The translations under genes and the position numbers were made by a program. A stretch of 64,000 bases of DNA from Enterococcus quebecensis (GTDB lineage: Bacteria; Bacillota; Bacilli; Lactobacillales; Enterococcaceae), in the NCBI RefSeq assembly GCF_001730365.1, contig NZ_MIKB01000015.1, positions 62,001-126,000 of the forward strand. The letters are read 5' to 3'. Each line of letters opens with the position of its first letter. Positions within the stretch are counted from its first letter, which is position 1. Positions 43,674 to 52,851 of the stretch are shown piece by piece. The notes below the pieces were generated by a model, which did no database searches, was not told the DNA's origin, and was given only the letters and a program-made list of their open reading frames with translations.

Positions 43674-45005
43674 CTAAGAACCCATTGGCATATCAACATC
43701 ATAATAGTAATTTACAACGTATTCACCGCCATCTTTCACTACTTCAAAATCTTGACGATCAACTTTTGTAAGATCCCATTCAGTTGCACCGAAATCATGT
43801 ACGTAATCATTCACTTTGAACATATTTCCGATTTCGATAGTATAAACTTTTTCTTCATATAATTTATATTCACCAGTTGCATGATCCAATACCCAATGTT
43901 TTGTTGTTACTGGTAATGCAAATCTGGTTGGTGTTTCTGAAAATATCACTTCATGTTTGCCGTTAGTTTTTAATTGAGTTACTTCATTTTTATTTACTTT
44001 ACTTTCTTGGCGAGAGCCAACGATTTTCAGTTCTTTGGGAGTGCCCTTAGACATGTCTCCTAATAGACCACCTTGATTGTTTAAAAAGATATTATCTGGT
44101 TCTGAAATCCACGTATAATTTTTCATATCTTTCATATTACGGGAAACACTTGCATAATCTGTGACAAAAACTGGTGCATCTTCCGTAATTTCAAATGTAG
44201 GTTTTTTGTATTCTTCACGAACTACTGCTCCTGAATAAGCACGTAACATTTGTTTATCTGCATGCAGAGCAGCATATTGGCTATTTATATTTGTAGAGAT
44301 ACCGGTAATTGAACTTCCAGCCCCTTCAGCTTGGATATGAGCAATGATTGAACGTGCTCCGCTAACATGACCTTCTCCCACAACAGTTGCGCCTTTCCAT
44401 GCATAGATATCACGATACGCATAGATTCCAGTTCCTTCGCTACTCGTACCTTTTAATACAGAATCATTATATGGTTTAATGTCATTTTCACTATATACAC
44501 CATAGTTTTTACCAAACCCTTCAACAGTACCGCCATCCATTTGAATTTCATTATGAACAAACACACCCGTTCCAGAAGCGGTTGCGCTTATATAGCCTTT
44601 ACCATATTTTGTAAATTTAAAGGCTTTCAAATGTTCACCAACATTAATACCAACTTCATCTGTTGTATTGACATGCAATTGACCATTTCCTCTAAATTCA
44701 AGTGTTCTTTTCGCATCGATTGCTCCCATTTCAACTGGTTTTGTATTGTCCAATGTAATCGTAATTGTCTTTGAACTGTACAAAGCAGCATCTTTGGTTA
44801 AAAGATATTCTCCTTTTCTTGTCGTCAATACGTTTGTTCCATCTGCTTTAGTTGTCACAGTTGCAGCATAACCGTTTAAATCAATATTAGATGTCAATAG
44901 CTCAGCAGCAGCTACCTTTTGAGCACCTCCTATTGCAAACAAACCTAAAGATAAACCAAAACATAAAACACCAGCAACATTTTTAATCTTAACCATACTT
45001 TTCAT
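43674..45005 (-). CDS. Secreted repeat-rich protein, unknown function
   Basis: A 443-residue exported protein with signal peptide (cleavage near VAA-AE). Residues about 85-270 read like a right-handed beta-helix, with short repeated strands and Gly/Asn turns (GNGQLHVN, GKGYISATASGTGVFVHN, DGGTVEGFGKNYGVYSEND). The C-terminal third is mixed. There is no WxL, LPxTG or GW anchor. The beta-helix style resembles the adhesin at 54823 and it lies next to that operon, so a surface or matrix role is plausible. AAAGG precedes the ATG. Confidence 0.7.
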   Translation of the reverse strand: MKSMVKIKNVAGVLCFGLSLGLFAIGGAQKVAAAELLTSNIDLNGYAATVTTKADGTNVLTTRKGEYLLTKDAALYSSKTITITLDNTKPVEMGAIDAKRTLEFRGNGQLHVNTTDEVGINVGEHLKAFKFTKYGKGYISATASGTGVFVHNEIQMDGGTVEGFGKNYGVYSENDIKPYNDSVLKGTSSEGTGIYAYRDIYAWKGATVVGEGHVSGARSIIAHIQAEGAGSSITGISTNINSQYAALHADKQMLRAYSGAVVREEYKKPTFEITEDAPVFVTDYASVSRNMKDMKNYTWISEPDNIFLNNQGGLLGDMSKGTPKELKIVGSRQESKVNKNEVTQLKTNGKHEVIFSETPTRFALPVTTKHWVLDHATGEYKLYEEKVYTIEIGNMFKVNDYVHDFGATEWDLTKVDRQDFEVVKDGGEYVVNYYYDVDMPMGS

Positions 45006-45116
45006 ACCTGCCTTTATTTATATTAGTTGTTTCTAACACCATTACTTCAACACATAAAATAACTAAACTATAAATTTTTTATCATTGCACGCTATCTCTC
45101 CCCAAACAATTATCGA

Positions 45117-45857
45117 CTAGATTCGATAATCTATCGTGATAGCATAAATCTTTTCTAAAACCCCAAACTCGTTATATGTTACGCCCATACTTTTCCCGAA
45201 GCTCCGCTTTTTTTGACCTTCATGGAAATCTTCATAGATGACAATATCTTTTCCCTTTATATTACCTTGATCAGCCGTTTCTTTATTAAAATCCATCAAT
45301 AATTTATCTAAATCATCTAATTGCAACAAGCTTCCCAATTGTTTTAACGTATCAGCCAAATCATTCCCGTTATAGTTTCCGTTAGCTGTTGAATTGTAGA
45401 TTTCAATTCGTTGGCTAGACAGTTTGACCTTGTTCAGATTTTCCAAATACTGATATTTAGCTGTAACAGTTCCATAAGAAGTGTACTGATTTTCTTTATT
45501 TTTAAACTTTACCTGGCTAGTAAATCCCAGTTCACTTTTTGAAGCAACGAATGAAAACTCTTCTGGTTCCTGGCTAGCACCATCTATTAGAAAACCAGAT
45601 TTAATTATGTCGCGTCCGATTTCAAAAGAAGGTAACAGTTCCACTTGAAATCGATTCTTCAGGTCTTCCATCGCTTGTTTTTCATTGATTCCTGTGTAGT
45701 TATACTCTCCAAAGGATTTAAACCGATCTGACCACCAAGTAAAAGCTACTTCATTTTTAGGTAGTTTCTCATTTGATGTCGTTTTTATGTTTTGGCCACA
45801 ACCAGCTAAACTAAGGATAATTCCTAAAACAGTCAGCCAACTTATCCATCGTTTCAT
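45117..45857 (-). CDS. Lipoprotein of unknown function
   Basis: A 246-residue lipoprotein with lipobox SLAGC. The mature part has no family I recognise; it contains repeated aromatic/charged strands (EVAFTWWSDRFKSFGEYNY). GGGGGA precedes the ATG at 45857; the frame continues upstream to 45878 into the preceding gene. It starts 10 bp after the other lipoprotein gene and is probably the last gene of WxL operon 2. Confidence 0.75.
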   Translation of the reverse strand: MKRWISWLTVLGIILSLAGCGQNIKTTSNEKLPKNEVAFTWWSDRFKSFGEYNYTGINEKQAMEDLKNRFQVELLPSFEIGRDIIKSGFLIDGASQEPEEFSFVASKSELGFTSQVKFKNKENQYTSYGTVTAKYQYLENLNKVKLSSQRIEIYNSTANGNYNGNDLADTLKQLGSLLQLDDLDKLLMDFNKETADQGNIKGKDIVIYEDFHEGQKKRSFGKSMGVTYNEFGVLEKIYAITIDYRI

Positions 45858-45867
45858 ACATATCCCC

Positions 45868-46809
45868 CTATCTTTCAATGGTTAAAACCTTTGGTATATC
45901 CCCTCTTATTTGACCTTCATTCACACGAATTTTAATTACTCCATCGGATTGAAGGGAGTAAATAACAGCACTTTCTACCGATTCTCCAGCTAATAACGGC
46001 TGTTTCCCACACGCCAATAAATAATCCAGTTCTGAGTCATTGGTTTTTGGCTGATCTGACATCAATAACTTCTTTCCTAATTCTTCTATAGTGAACATTT
46101 TCTGCCATTCATCCCTTGGTAATAACTCCTTACTAGATTTGTTGGTTACAACATAACGTAAGATTAATTGATTATCCTCAATTTTATTACCTGTTAGTTG
46201 AATTGATACTTGTTCATTTTCCAACTTTTGATTGTTCTCGAGTGTAGGATAATTGCTATCAACTGTTTTTTGATCATCATTTAGCTGCTTCAATGTTTTT
46301 ACCGATTCTCGGATTAATTGTTGTTGTTGTTCAGCATTATTATCTTTTGATCGATAAAACTGAAAATTAACAAGTTGAGTCTTCGTTGTTACAAAATACA
46401 TATCCAACCAAACAGCTTTTTTCTTATAAACACTTGGCATTAAATAATGAATGGCGGGCATTCCGTTTACTTCAAAAGTTTCTACTTTACCGGCTTCCAG
46501 TTTATAGTATTTAGATAAACTTTTTTTCGTTTCTTCTTTCAGTTGTGTTTCATTCATTGATTCGCTTTTTTGTGTTCGAATAAACATCACCCCACGGCTA
46601 TTGGTATCTTCTGCTCCAAACACAGCCGCTTCATTTAATTCATCTTGATAGTCTTCCTGAATTTCCCATCCACTAGGAAGCTGAAAGCTATAGTCGCTGC
46701 CATTCGAAGAAAAAGTGTCACTTTTTTTATTTAAGCGATCCTTTTGACAACCAACTAATATTAAGAATAAAAAACAACCGAGTATGCCTTTAAACATTCG
46801 TCGTTTCAT
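45868..46809 (-). CDS. Lipoprotein with PsbP-like and DUF5067-like parts
   Basis: A 313-residue lipoprotein (lipobox LVGC). Residues about 38-170 resemble a PsbP/DUF1795-type fold (SFQLPSGWEIQED). Residues about 200-310 resemble a DUF5067-type immunoglobulin-like fold (ENEQVSIQLTGNKIEDNQLILRY). Both assignments are by pattern only. It begins 9 bp after the YfhO gene, within the long WxL operon 2. Confidence 0.65.
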   Translation of the reverse strand: MKRRMFKGILGCFLFLILVGCQKDRLNKKSDTFSSNGSDYSFQLPSGWEIQEDYQDELNEAAVFGAEDTNSRGVMFIRTQKSESMNETQLKEETKKSLSKYYKLEAGKVETFEVNGMPAIHYLMPSVYKKKAVWLDMYFVTTKTQLVNFQFYRSKDNNAEQQQQLIRESVKTLKQLNDDQKTVDSNYPTLENNQKLENEQVSIQLTGNKIEDNQLILRYVVTNKSSKELLPRDEWQKMFTIEELGKKLLMSDQPKTNDSELDYLLACGKQPLLAGESVESAVIYSLQSDGVIKIRVNEGQIRGDIPKVLTIER

Positions 46810-46818
46810 TTACTTGCC

Positions 46819-49431
46819 TCACTTTATTTCATTTGTATTTTCTTTTATTTGTTGCCTTTGATTTCTCTGTAACCACCAAACATAACTAGTAAACAGCATT
46901 ATACAAATGACAAACAAACTAGCACCTACTACAAAGCCTTGTGGTAAAAAAACAAATTCAATATCATGCTTTCCAGCTGGTACTTTTACGGATAGAAAAG
47001 CATCTTTAAATGTAGTAACTTCGGCTTTTTTTCCATCGATCAACACTTTCCAGCCCTTATCATAAGGAATCGTTGTTAATAAAACTTGATCTTTATTTAA
47101 CGAAACACTTGCTTTTGCTTTGCGCCCCTCTGTTTGAAAATCAATTCCTTTTTCCTGCATTTTATCCACTGCTTTTACAAAACGGTCTGTGTTAAGAAAT
47201 ACAGCATCCGGTCGATAGAGCTCTACTTTTTGTTTTCCTTCTGAAAAGCTTGCGGTCACTTCTACCGTTGTCGGCTGATCATAGTAGCCTAAGTTGTAAT
47301 ATTGTCCAGTATTGATCAACCCGCTTTTTCTGCTAACACCGCTTACTTTCAGATCTACTTTCACACTAACAGCTTCCGCCATATCTTTTGCTACCAAACT
47401 TAAATAGCCTTGCGTTTTAGCTGGTACGGTTACTAACCATGTAACTTGTTTAGGTAAATTCGGCTCTTTTTCTGCAATCGTAACTGTTTCATTTTCTGTA
47501 ACAATGGCATTTTCATTTCCAATCAAAGCTGCCTCTCCAAAACTGAACAGTTCGCCTTCCAAGCCAGAAAGATGATTGAATAATTCTGTCTGATTTTGTA
47601 CCGCATCTGGTTTATAAATTTTATCATCCGTTAAAATACCTAAGGGCAATGCATACTGATTTTCATATAAAGAATACTCTCCAACACTGCTGATCTTTTT
47701 ATACCCAAATTTCATTAAATCATCTTTGGCTAAATTATATTTCATCCCAACTAAGGTATCAGCCAATAATGTATTGTTCACATATTCGATCGTTAAATTT
47801 GTTCCTAAAGAGCGAAAGCCTAACGCATTCAAATATTGTGAAGAGTGGCGATTGCGAATGGAGGAAAACATTGATACCCCATGAAATCCAAAGTTGAAAC
47901 TGGTATTTAAGGATTCTACGTCCAAATTTTCTAAACGGAAGAATGACTCTTCTTTTCTATTAGCTTGTTCTACTAACTCTTTTGTTTCATCATAATGTTT
48001 TGTGTATAGTACTCGTGAAGGATAGCCCCAATCGTTTAAAACACCTAGTACCATTGTCCGAGCATTAAAACCAGCTTCAACAATCATTAAGAGAATCACC
48101 ACTAACGGTATCCACTTTGTCACTTTAGTTGGTGAAACCCATAGTAACCAAATACATAAATAGATTAATAACAAAGCGATCGTTAGAACCAAAGATTCCA
48201 GAGTGATCACGTCGTAACGTTTTTTATTGGAAAACAAAACAAATAACAAAAACACCCCGCAAATGCTTAGTACACCATTCACCAAACGATTACTTTCCAC
48301 TTTTTCAAACTGTTCCAGTCCATAACCAGCCAGTAAAATCATTAAAAAGGAGAACAGAAAACTAAAACGGAATAAAAACATATTCGGCACATGAAAACCA
48401 TGCCAAAACAAATTTAGCGGATAAATATAGATACTAGCAATCAAAAATAGAAATAAACTGCCATAGCCTAGTTTGTCTTTCCAAGTAATCTTTTTACTAA
48501 AAAAATAATACACACAAAAAATCAATGGGACTAAACCAATATAAATAAATGGCATGCTTTCATATTTAGAGGTATCGTAAACACCTACCATACTCTTTGC
48601 AACAAAATCCCAAGGTCCAGTATCTGGTGTTAAAAAAGTATACACCGAGCTTAAACTTTCACCATTTGCACGCAAATCAATCACGGTTGGTAACACAGTA
48701 ATCATTGATGCGCCGCCCGCTAAAAACGAAGTCCCTATATAAGATAGAAAATGCCTCTTATATTGTTTCCAATGACAGAGCGTTCGAATCACTGTATATA
48801 AAAATGTAAAAACACCTACCATAAATCCTATGTAAAAATTTGATAGGAATAATAACAGATAACTGACAAACAAGAGAGCAGGTTTTTTCTGTTCAAACAA
48901 GCGATGGATTCCCCAAATAATCAGAGGTAAATAGACAAAGGTATCCAACCACATGATGACTACAGAATAACCCACTGCATAAGACATCAAAGCATAAGAA
49001 ATACTTAGCCCCACTTTCAGCCAGCGATTAATCTTAAACGTATGCTCCGCAAAGAACCAAAAAGTCAGTCCGCTAAAACCAAATTTCAATAATGTAAGGT
49101 AGTAAATAGTATCTGGCATTGTTTCATTATTGAAAAATCCAACCAAGGGAGTGAAAATCCCATTCAGATAATACGCTGACAATGCCCAGTAATTTAACCC
49201 TAATGATCCCGACCAAGTATAAAAGATGCTTTGTTTTCCGTGGAGGACATTATTAAAGCTAGCATGAAAATTAGCATATTGAGCAAACGAATCTGTTGCT
49301 AAAATGCTCCGCTCACTCCCTGGATAAATCCCAATAGAATAATAGGCAATAATCATCAATACTACAGGTATACCAAAGCTCAAAAACATCGCCGGATAGT
49401 ACTTTGTCATAAATTCTCGAATTTTTTTCAT
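46819..49431 (-). CDS. yfhO: YfhO-family membrane glycosyltransferase-like protein
   Basis: An 870-residue protein with about 13 membrane segments in the first 470 residues, a large extracytoplasmic domain and a last membrane helix near the C-terminus. The early DSFAQYANFH and the late YDKGWKVLIDGKKA are typical of YfhO. In related bacteria YfhO proteins add sugars to teichoic acid or membrane lipids on the outer face, using polyprenyl-phosphate sugars. It starts 28 bp after a signal peptidase gene, so it is part of the same operon. Its presence suggests that glycosylation accompanies WxL surface assembly. Confidence 0.85.
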   Translation of the reverse strand: MKKIREFMTKYYPAMFLSFGIPVVLMIIAYYSIGIYPGSERSILATDSFAQYANFHASFNNVLHGKQSIFYTWSGSLGLNYWALSAYYLNGIFTPLVGFFNNETMPDTIYYLTLLKFGFSGLTFWFFAEHTFKINRWLKVGLSISYALMSYAVGYSVVIMWLDTFVYLPLIIWGIHRLFEQKKPALLFVSYLLLFLSNFYIGFMVGVFTFLYTVIRTLCHWKQYKRHFLSYIGTSFLAGGASMITVLPTVIDLRANGESLSSVYTFLTPDTGPWDFVAKSMVGVYDTSKYESMPFIYIGLVPLIFCVYYFFSKKITWKDKLGYGSLFLFLIASIYIYPLNLFWHGFHVPNMFLFRFSFLFSFLMILLAGYGLEQFEKVESNRLVNGVLSICGVFLLFVLFSNKKRYDVITLESLVLTIALLLIYLCIWLLWVSPTKVTKWIPLVVILLMIVEAGFNARTMVLGVLNDWGYPSRVLYTKHYDETKELVEQANRKEESFFRLENLDVESLNTSFNFGFHGVSMFSSIRNRHSSQYLNALGFRSLGTNLTIEYVNNTLLADTLVGMKYNLAKDDLMKFGYKKISSVGEYSLYENQYALPLGILTDDKIYKPDAVQNQTELFNHLSGLEGELFSFGEAALIGNENAIVTENETVTIAEKEPNLPKQVTWLVTVPAKTQGYLSLVAKDMAEAVSVKVDLKVSGVSRKSGLINTGQYYNLGYYDQPTTVEVTASFSEGKQKVELYRPDAVFLNTDRFVKAVDKMQEKGIDFQTEGRKAKASVSLNKDQVLLTTIPYDKGWKVLIDGKKAEVTTFKDAFLSVKVPAGKHDIEFVFLPQGFVVGASLFVICIMLFTSYVWWLQRNQRQQIKENTNEIK

Positions 49432-49459
49432 TTAAGTTTCTCTCTTTCTTTGACTCTAC

Positions 49460-50191
49460 TCAGTGTACTGTTCCAATCTTAGAAAAAGGATAATAGCGAT
49501 AAATAACGATCCCCTCAATCTGAGCTTCGTCAATCAATCCGAAAACTCGACTGTCATCTGAATGAAGGCGATTATCCCCTTGAACAAAATACTGATTTTC
49601 TGGAATCCGCTCATATTGAAGCAACTGTTTCATAACAGCTGCTGACACGATTACTTTAATCGTTCCATCTGGTACATCTTTCGTTAGATCGACTTTATCC
49701 TTACTTTCATTTTCTTTCGGCAATAAAAACAATGCATTTCCCATTAATTGAATGCGGTCTCCTGGCATACCAATGATCCGTTTTACATATGATTCATTTT
49801 TCTTGCCTTTCGGTTCAAATGTGACTACTGCATATCGACTAGGTTCACTGTTTTGAGAAATCAAAATACGGTCTTTCGTTTGAAATGTCGGCTCCATTGA
49901 TTGACCATCCACTTGATGTGTTGAAAATCTCAAGAAAAAAAAAGTAATAGCTGCTAATAATACCAACAGCCAAATTGTCTCTTTTTGTTTAAAGGACTGA
50001 AAAAAATCATGCCCTATTTTTTTCCAAGTAGTTCTTTTTTTTAGAGCAACTATCTGTTTCTTCAGTGATTTATTTTTTATTTTTGAAGAGGAGGTTCGCT
50101 TTTTATTGCCTTTTTTGACCGATTTTTTAGCCTGAACCTTGTTTTTTTTGGCAGCTCTTTTTTTACTAGAATACTTTTTTTGCTCGTTCAT
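49460..50191 (-). CDS. Signal peptidase I with Lys-rich N-terminal extension
   Basis: A 243-residue type I signal peptidase. Catalytic Ser98 is in DGQSMEPT and Lys137 in SYVKRIIGMPGD; the GDNRLHSDDSR box is also intact, so it should be active. The first 70 residues before the single membrane helix are extremely rich in Lys/Arg, far longer than usual. It starts 20 bp after a second, altered signal peptidase gene in the WxL operon, suggesting a locus-dedicated export step. Confidence 0.9.
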   Translation of the reverse strand: MNEQKKYSSKKRAAKKNKVQAKKSVKKGNKKRTSSSKIKNKSLKKQIVALKKRTTWKKIGHDFFQSFKQKETIWLLVLLAAITFFFLRFSTHQVDGQSMEPTFQTKDRILISQNSEPSRYAVVTFEPKGKKNESYVKRIIGMPGDRIQLMGNALFLLPKENESKDKVDLTKDVPDGTIKVIVSAAVMKQLLQYERIPENQYFVQGDNRLHSDDSRVFGLIDEAQIEGIVIYRYYPFSKIGTVH

Positions 50192-50211
50192 TTCCTATTC
50201 CTCAAATCTTG

Positions 50212-50943
50212 TCAAAACTGACGCATAGCATGAATCGGAAAAATTCTTGCTTTTACCACACCAGTGATCTCTTTTTTCTTAATAAATCCAAAATAGCGAC
50301 TATCAGTTGCATATAATCGGTTATCTCCCAAGACAAAATAACTATCTTCAGGCACATAAGCAACTTTAGTCACTTCTTCTAGAGTGAAATCGACCGTTTG
50401 CGGGTCTTCTGAAACTTCTGATAACGATGTAGATAAAAATCGTTCTGGAATTTCTGATCCATTTATAAACAAACTCCCATTTTGATAATAAAGCTCATCA
50501 CCTGGAAGGCCAATGACCCGACGAATCATGCTTCCATCTTTATCAGGACTATCAAAAGAGATCAAACTAAATCTTCGAATTTCACTTCTTTTAGACACAA
50601 AAAGCCAATCTTGATCATTGATAGTCGGCGTCATAGAATACCCTTCTACATTTGGTAATTGAACGTTCAGAATAAAAAGAATACTTAAAACCAGTATAGA
50701 AATAACGCTAGTAACTAATATTTCTTTGATTAATACCCGTTGCTTTCTTTTTTTCCTACTTGTTTTTTTGTATTTCTTTTTTTGACGTATAGCCTTTTGT
50801 TTTTGCGGCCTATATTTTTTTACACCCTGTTTATTTTTCTTATGTTTTACTTTTTTTACTGATGTTCCGTTTTGCTTTTTTTTCTTTACCTCTGTCACTT
50901 GTTTGTTGTTACCTTTAGACAATCGCTGCTTCTTTGTATTCAT
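50212..50943 (-). CDS. Signal peptidase I-like protein with catalytic Lys replaced by Arg
   Basis: About 243 residues with the same Lys-rich head and one membrane helix. The nucleophile Ser is kept (GYSMTPT, residue 106 of the longer frame), but the general-base Lys is replaced: the motif reads GSMIRRVIGLPGD, with Arg at position 144. GDNRLYATDSR is intact. Loss of this Lys normally abolishes activity, so it may be a pseudo-peptidase that assists folding or assembly, as SipA does in streptococcal pilus loci. GAGGTG lies before the ATG at 50943. Confidence 0.88.
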   Translation of the reverse strand: MNTKKQRLSKGNNKQVTEVKKKKQNGTSVKKVKHKKNKQGVKKYRPQKQKAIRQKKKYKKTSRKKRKQRVLIKEILVTSVISILVLSILFILNVQLPNVEGYSMTPTINDQDWLFVSKRSEIRRFSLISFDSPDKDGSMIRRVIGLPGDELYYQNGSLFINGSEIPERFLSTSLSEVSEDPQTVDFTLEEVTKVAYVPEDSYFVLGDNRLYATDSRYFGFIKKKEITGVVKARIFPIHAMRQF

Positions 50944-50967
50944 CTTCAGCACCTCTGATCGCCATGC

Positions 50968-51636
50968 TTATTTTTTCTTTTTCAAAGCTCCCTCGTTGAC
51001 ACTGAATCGCTTAAAGACTTTGCTTTGGTTGTCTTGTGCTTTATCAATATCTTTTAAATAGGAGTCTGCTGTTTCTGTATCTTGTAGATTTTCTACAGTC
51101 TGGCTATTCAGATTAACCCCTACTTCTCTTAAAAGTTTATAGTGTCTATTCAACAATGTTTGCCCATCTTCTTTTAAATTAAAAGAAGATTTACGTGCCC
51201 CGTAACTGGCTAGACGAGAAGTGATTTCTTGAAGGTTCTTGATTGATTTTTGCGGATTTTCTCCTGCTTGTATATGTTTGATCTGAATTTTCGCATCTTC
51301 CAACAAATAATAACTTTGAACTAGTGCTTCAGAGTCTTCTCCTTGTAGATGATTTTGCTGATAATCACGAGAATAAAAACCACTAATTAATGTTACGCCT
51401 GCTGATAAAACAAATATAACACTCCACAAAAGTTGCCTTTTCCTCTTCTTTTCTAATTGTTTACGTAATCGTAAAAACACTCGCCTCTTCTTTTTATTCT
51501 TCGGAGGCCGTTTCTTTTTTGTCAGCTTATATTTTCGCGCCGTACGTAAAAAATTGAACACAAAAATACATGCAAATAGGAAAAAGAGAAGTCCGGCGGA
51601 TAGTAAAACAACGAATGACCAGTCTAAAACACTCAT
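50968..51636 (-). CDS. Two-helix membrane protein of WxL locus 2, unknown function
   Basis: A 222-residue protein: first membrane helix (about 6-29), very basic loop (34-68), second membrane helix (about 70-88), then an external helical domain (about 90-222) with KIQIKHIQAGENPQKSIKN. AAGGAGGAG precedes the ATG. Its gaps to neighbours are under 30 bp. It has no counterpart in locus 1. A role beside the two signal peptidases is possible. Confidence 0.7.
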   Translation of the reverse strand: MSVLDWSFVVLLSAGLLFFLFACIFVFNFLRTARKYKLTKKKRPPKNKKKRRVFLRLRKQLEKKRKRQLLWSVIFVLSAGVTLISGFYSRDYQQNHLQGEDSEALVQSYYLLEDAKIQIKHIQAGENPQKSIKNLQEITSRLASYGARKSSFNLKEDGQTLLNRHYKLLREVGVNLNSQTVENLQDTETADSYLKDIDKAQDNQSKVFKRFSVNEGALKKKK

Positions 51637-51659
51637 ACTTCTCCTCCTTTTCTACTCCT

Positions 51660-52766
51660 TTAATCCTTCTGGACCTTATTATTTTTTTTTCTCTTACGCG
51701 CAGCTTTTTTCTTTGCTTCTTGCTTTTTACGAACTAAACGAACAACCACAAAAACAATCAAGATAATGACTAATGCGCCACCTACACCAATTGCTACTAA
51801 CGTCCAATTAATCCCTTCTTCTTGGACCAACTCTACGTCTTGTTTATTATATTTATCTGCTTCTTCATCTGTGATTGTAAACTCTTGTTCCCAGTTCCAT
51901 TTGCGCTCACCTGAGGTTGCTGCGATCTTTGCACGATAGTCTCCTGCAACCATTTTTTCACCGTTCATGGAAATGGGAAAGTCAACTAAACTATTTGGTG
52001 CTACACGCATGTTCGCTTTCTTTGTATCATAAAGCACCGTGTCAGCATCTTTTGGCATCACTTGGGCTTCAACAGTTAAACCTTCTAAGTACGTCGCTTC
52101 AATATTTGAAAAGTTAACAAAGACACTGTTACGATAATTATTCATTCCAGCATAAACACTGTTCAGTTGTAAATTTGGCTCCACTACTTTATCGCTTTCT
52201 GTTAATAACATCCCGACCATAAAGGCATATTCATTGATTACACCCTTCTGCTCTTTTCTAGCTTTTTCATCCGCTTTTTTTTTCATCTGGATACCACCTG
52301 AAATTACACCATCATAACCAGCTTTTGGCATTGTAATTGTGAGTTCCAAAGGAAGAGTACTTTTTCCTGGCACGGTTACCGATTCTGGGCCTTTAACAAT
52401 ATCTACAAAATCATATTTTAAAGACTTATCATTATCAATCTTACTTGGTCCATACTCAATGACACCATTTCCGTTTGTTTTTGCACCATTTAATGAAACG
52501 ATAACTTCTACTGGATTTTCTGAGTCATTTGACAATTCAATTTGGACTGTTTGCTTTTGTTCTGGTGCCATTTTTAAATCAAAATAGCCTACTTCTTTAT
52601 TTTGTTGATTCTCTGGCTGAATGACTTTATAGGTAAATCCTAGCGGGCTTCCGCCTTCCCCTTGTTTGACAGAAGTATCGTCTGCATATGTGGGTACCCC
52701 TGTGAAATAACTGATTCCTGCTATGTATAAAATCATGGTAACTATTAGTGTTATTCGTCTTTTCAT
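51660..52766 (-). CDS. DUF916/DUF3324 WxL-associated membrane protein
   Basis: A 368-residue protein with signal peptide (cleavage near TYA-DD), DUF916 (about 45-165; VGYFDLKMAPEQKQ), DUF3324 (about 175-305), a C-terminal membrane helix (about 323-346) and a basic tail (KKKAARKRKKNN). It is close to the locus 1 protein at 14578 in layout and many residues. A hairpin at 52796-52834 separates it from the WxL gene upstream. Confidence 0.92.
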   Translation of the reverse strand: MKRRITLIVTMILYIAGISYFTGVPTYADDTSVKQGEGGSPLGFTYKVIQPENQQNKEVGYFDLKMAPEQKQTVQIELSNDSENPVEVIVSLNGAKTNGNGVIEYGPSKIDNDKSLKYDFVDIVKGPESVTVPGKSTLPLELTITMPKAGYDGVISGGIQMKKKADEKARKEQKGVINEYAFMVGMLLTESDKVVEPNLQLNSVYAGMNNYRNSVFVNFSNIEATYLEGLTVEAQVMPKDADTVLYDTKKANMRVAPNSLVDFPISMNGEKMVAGDYRAKIAATSGERKWNWEQEFTITDEEADKYNKQDVELVQEEGINWTLVAIGVGGALVIILIVFVVVRLVRKKQEAKKKAARKRKKNNKVQKD

Positions 52767-52795
52767 ACTTTTATGGACCCTTCTTTCTTTTTATA

Positions 52796-52834
52796 AAAGA
52801 AGGTTCCCGGTTCGTTGAACCGGCGAACCCTTCT
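52796..52834 (-). terminator. Attenuator hairpin after the abundant WxL gene
   Basis: On the minus strand AGAAGGGTTCGCCGGTT pairs with AACCGGGAACCTTCTTTT around CAACG. The T4 run then TATAAA suggests partial termination, giving more WxL protein than downstream products. Confidence 0.7.
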
Positions 52835-52851
52835 CATTATTTGTTTGTAGA

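Noticed and set aside
50212-50943. Second signal peptidase as a frameshifted or truncated pseudogene
   Set aside because: The reading frame is full length, with good ribosome-binding site and all other motifs, so the Lys-to-Arg change is a point difference rather than decay.
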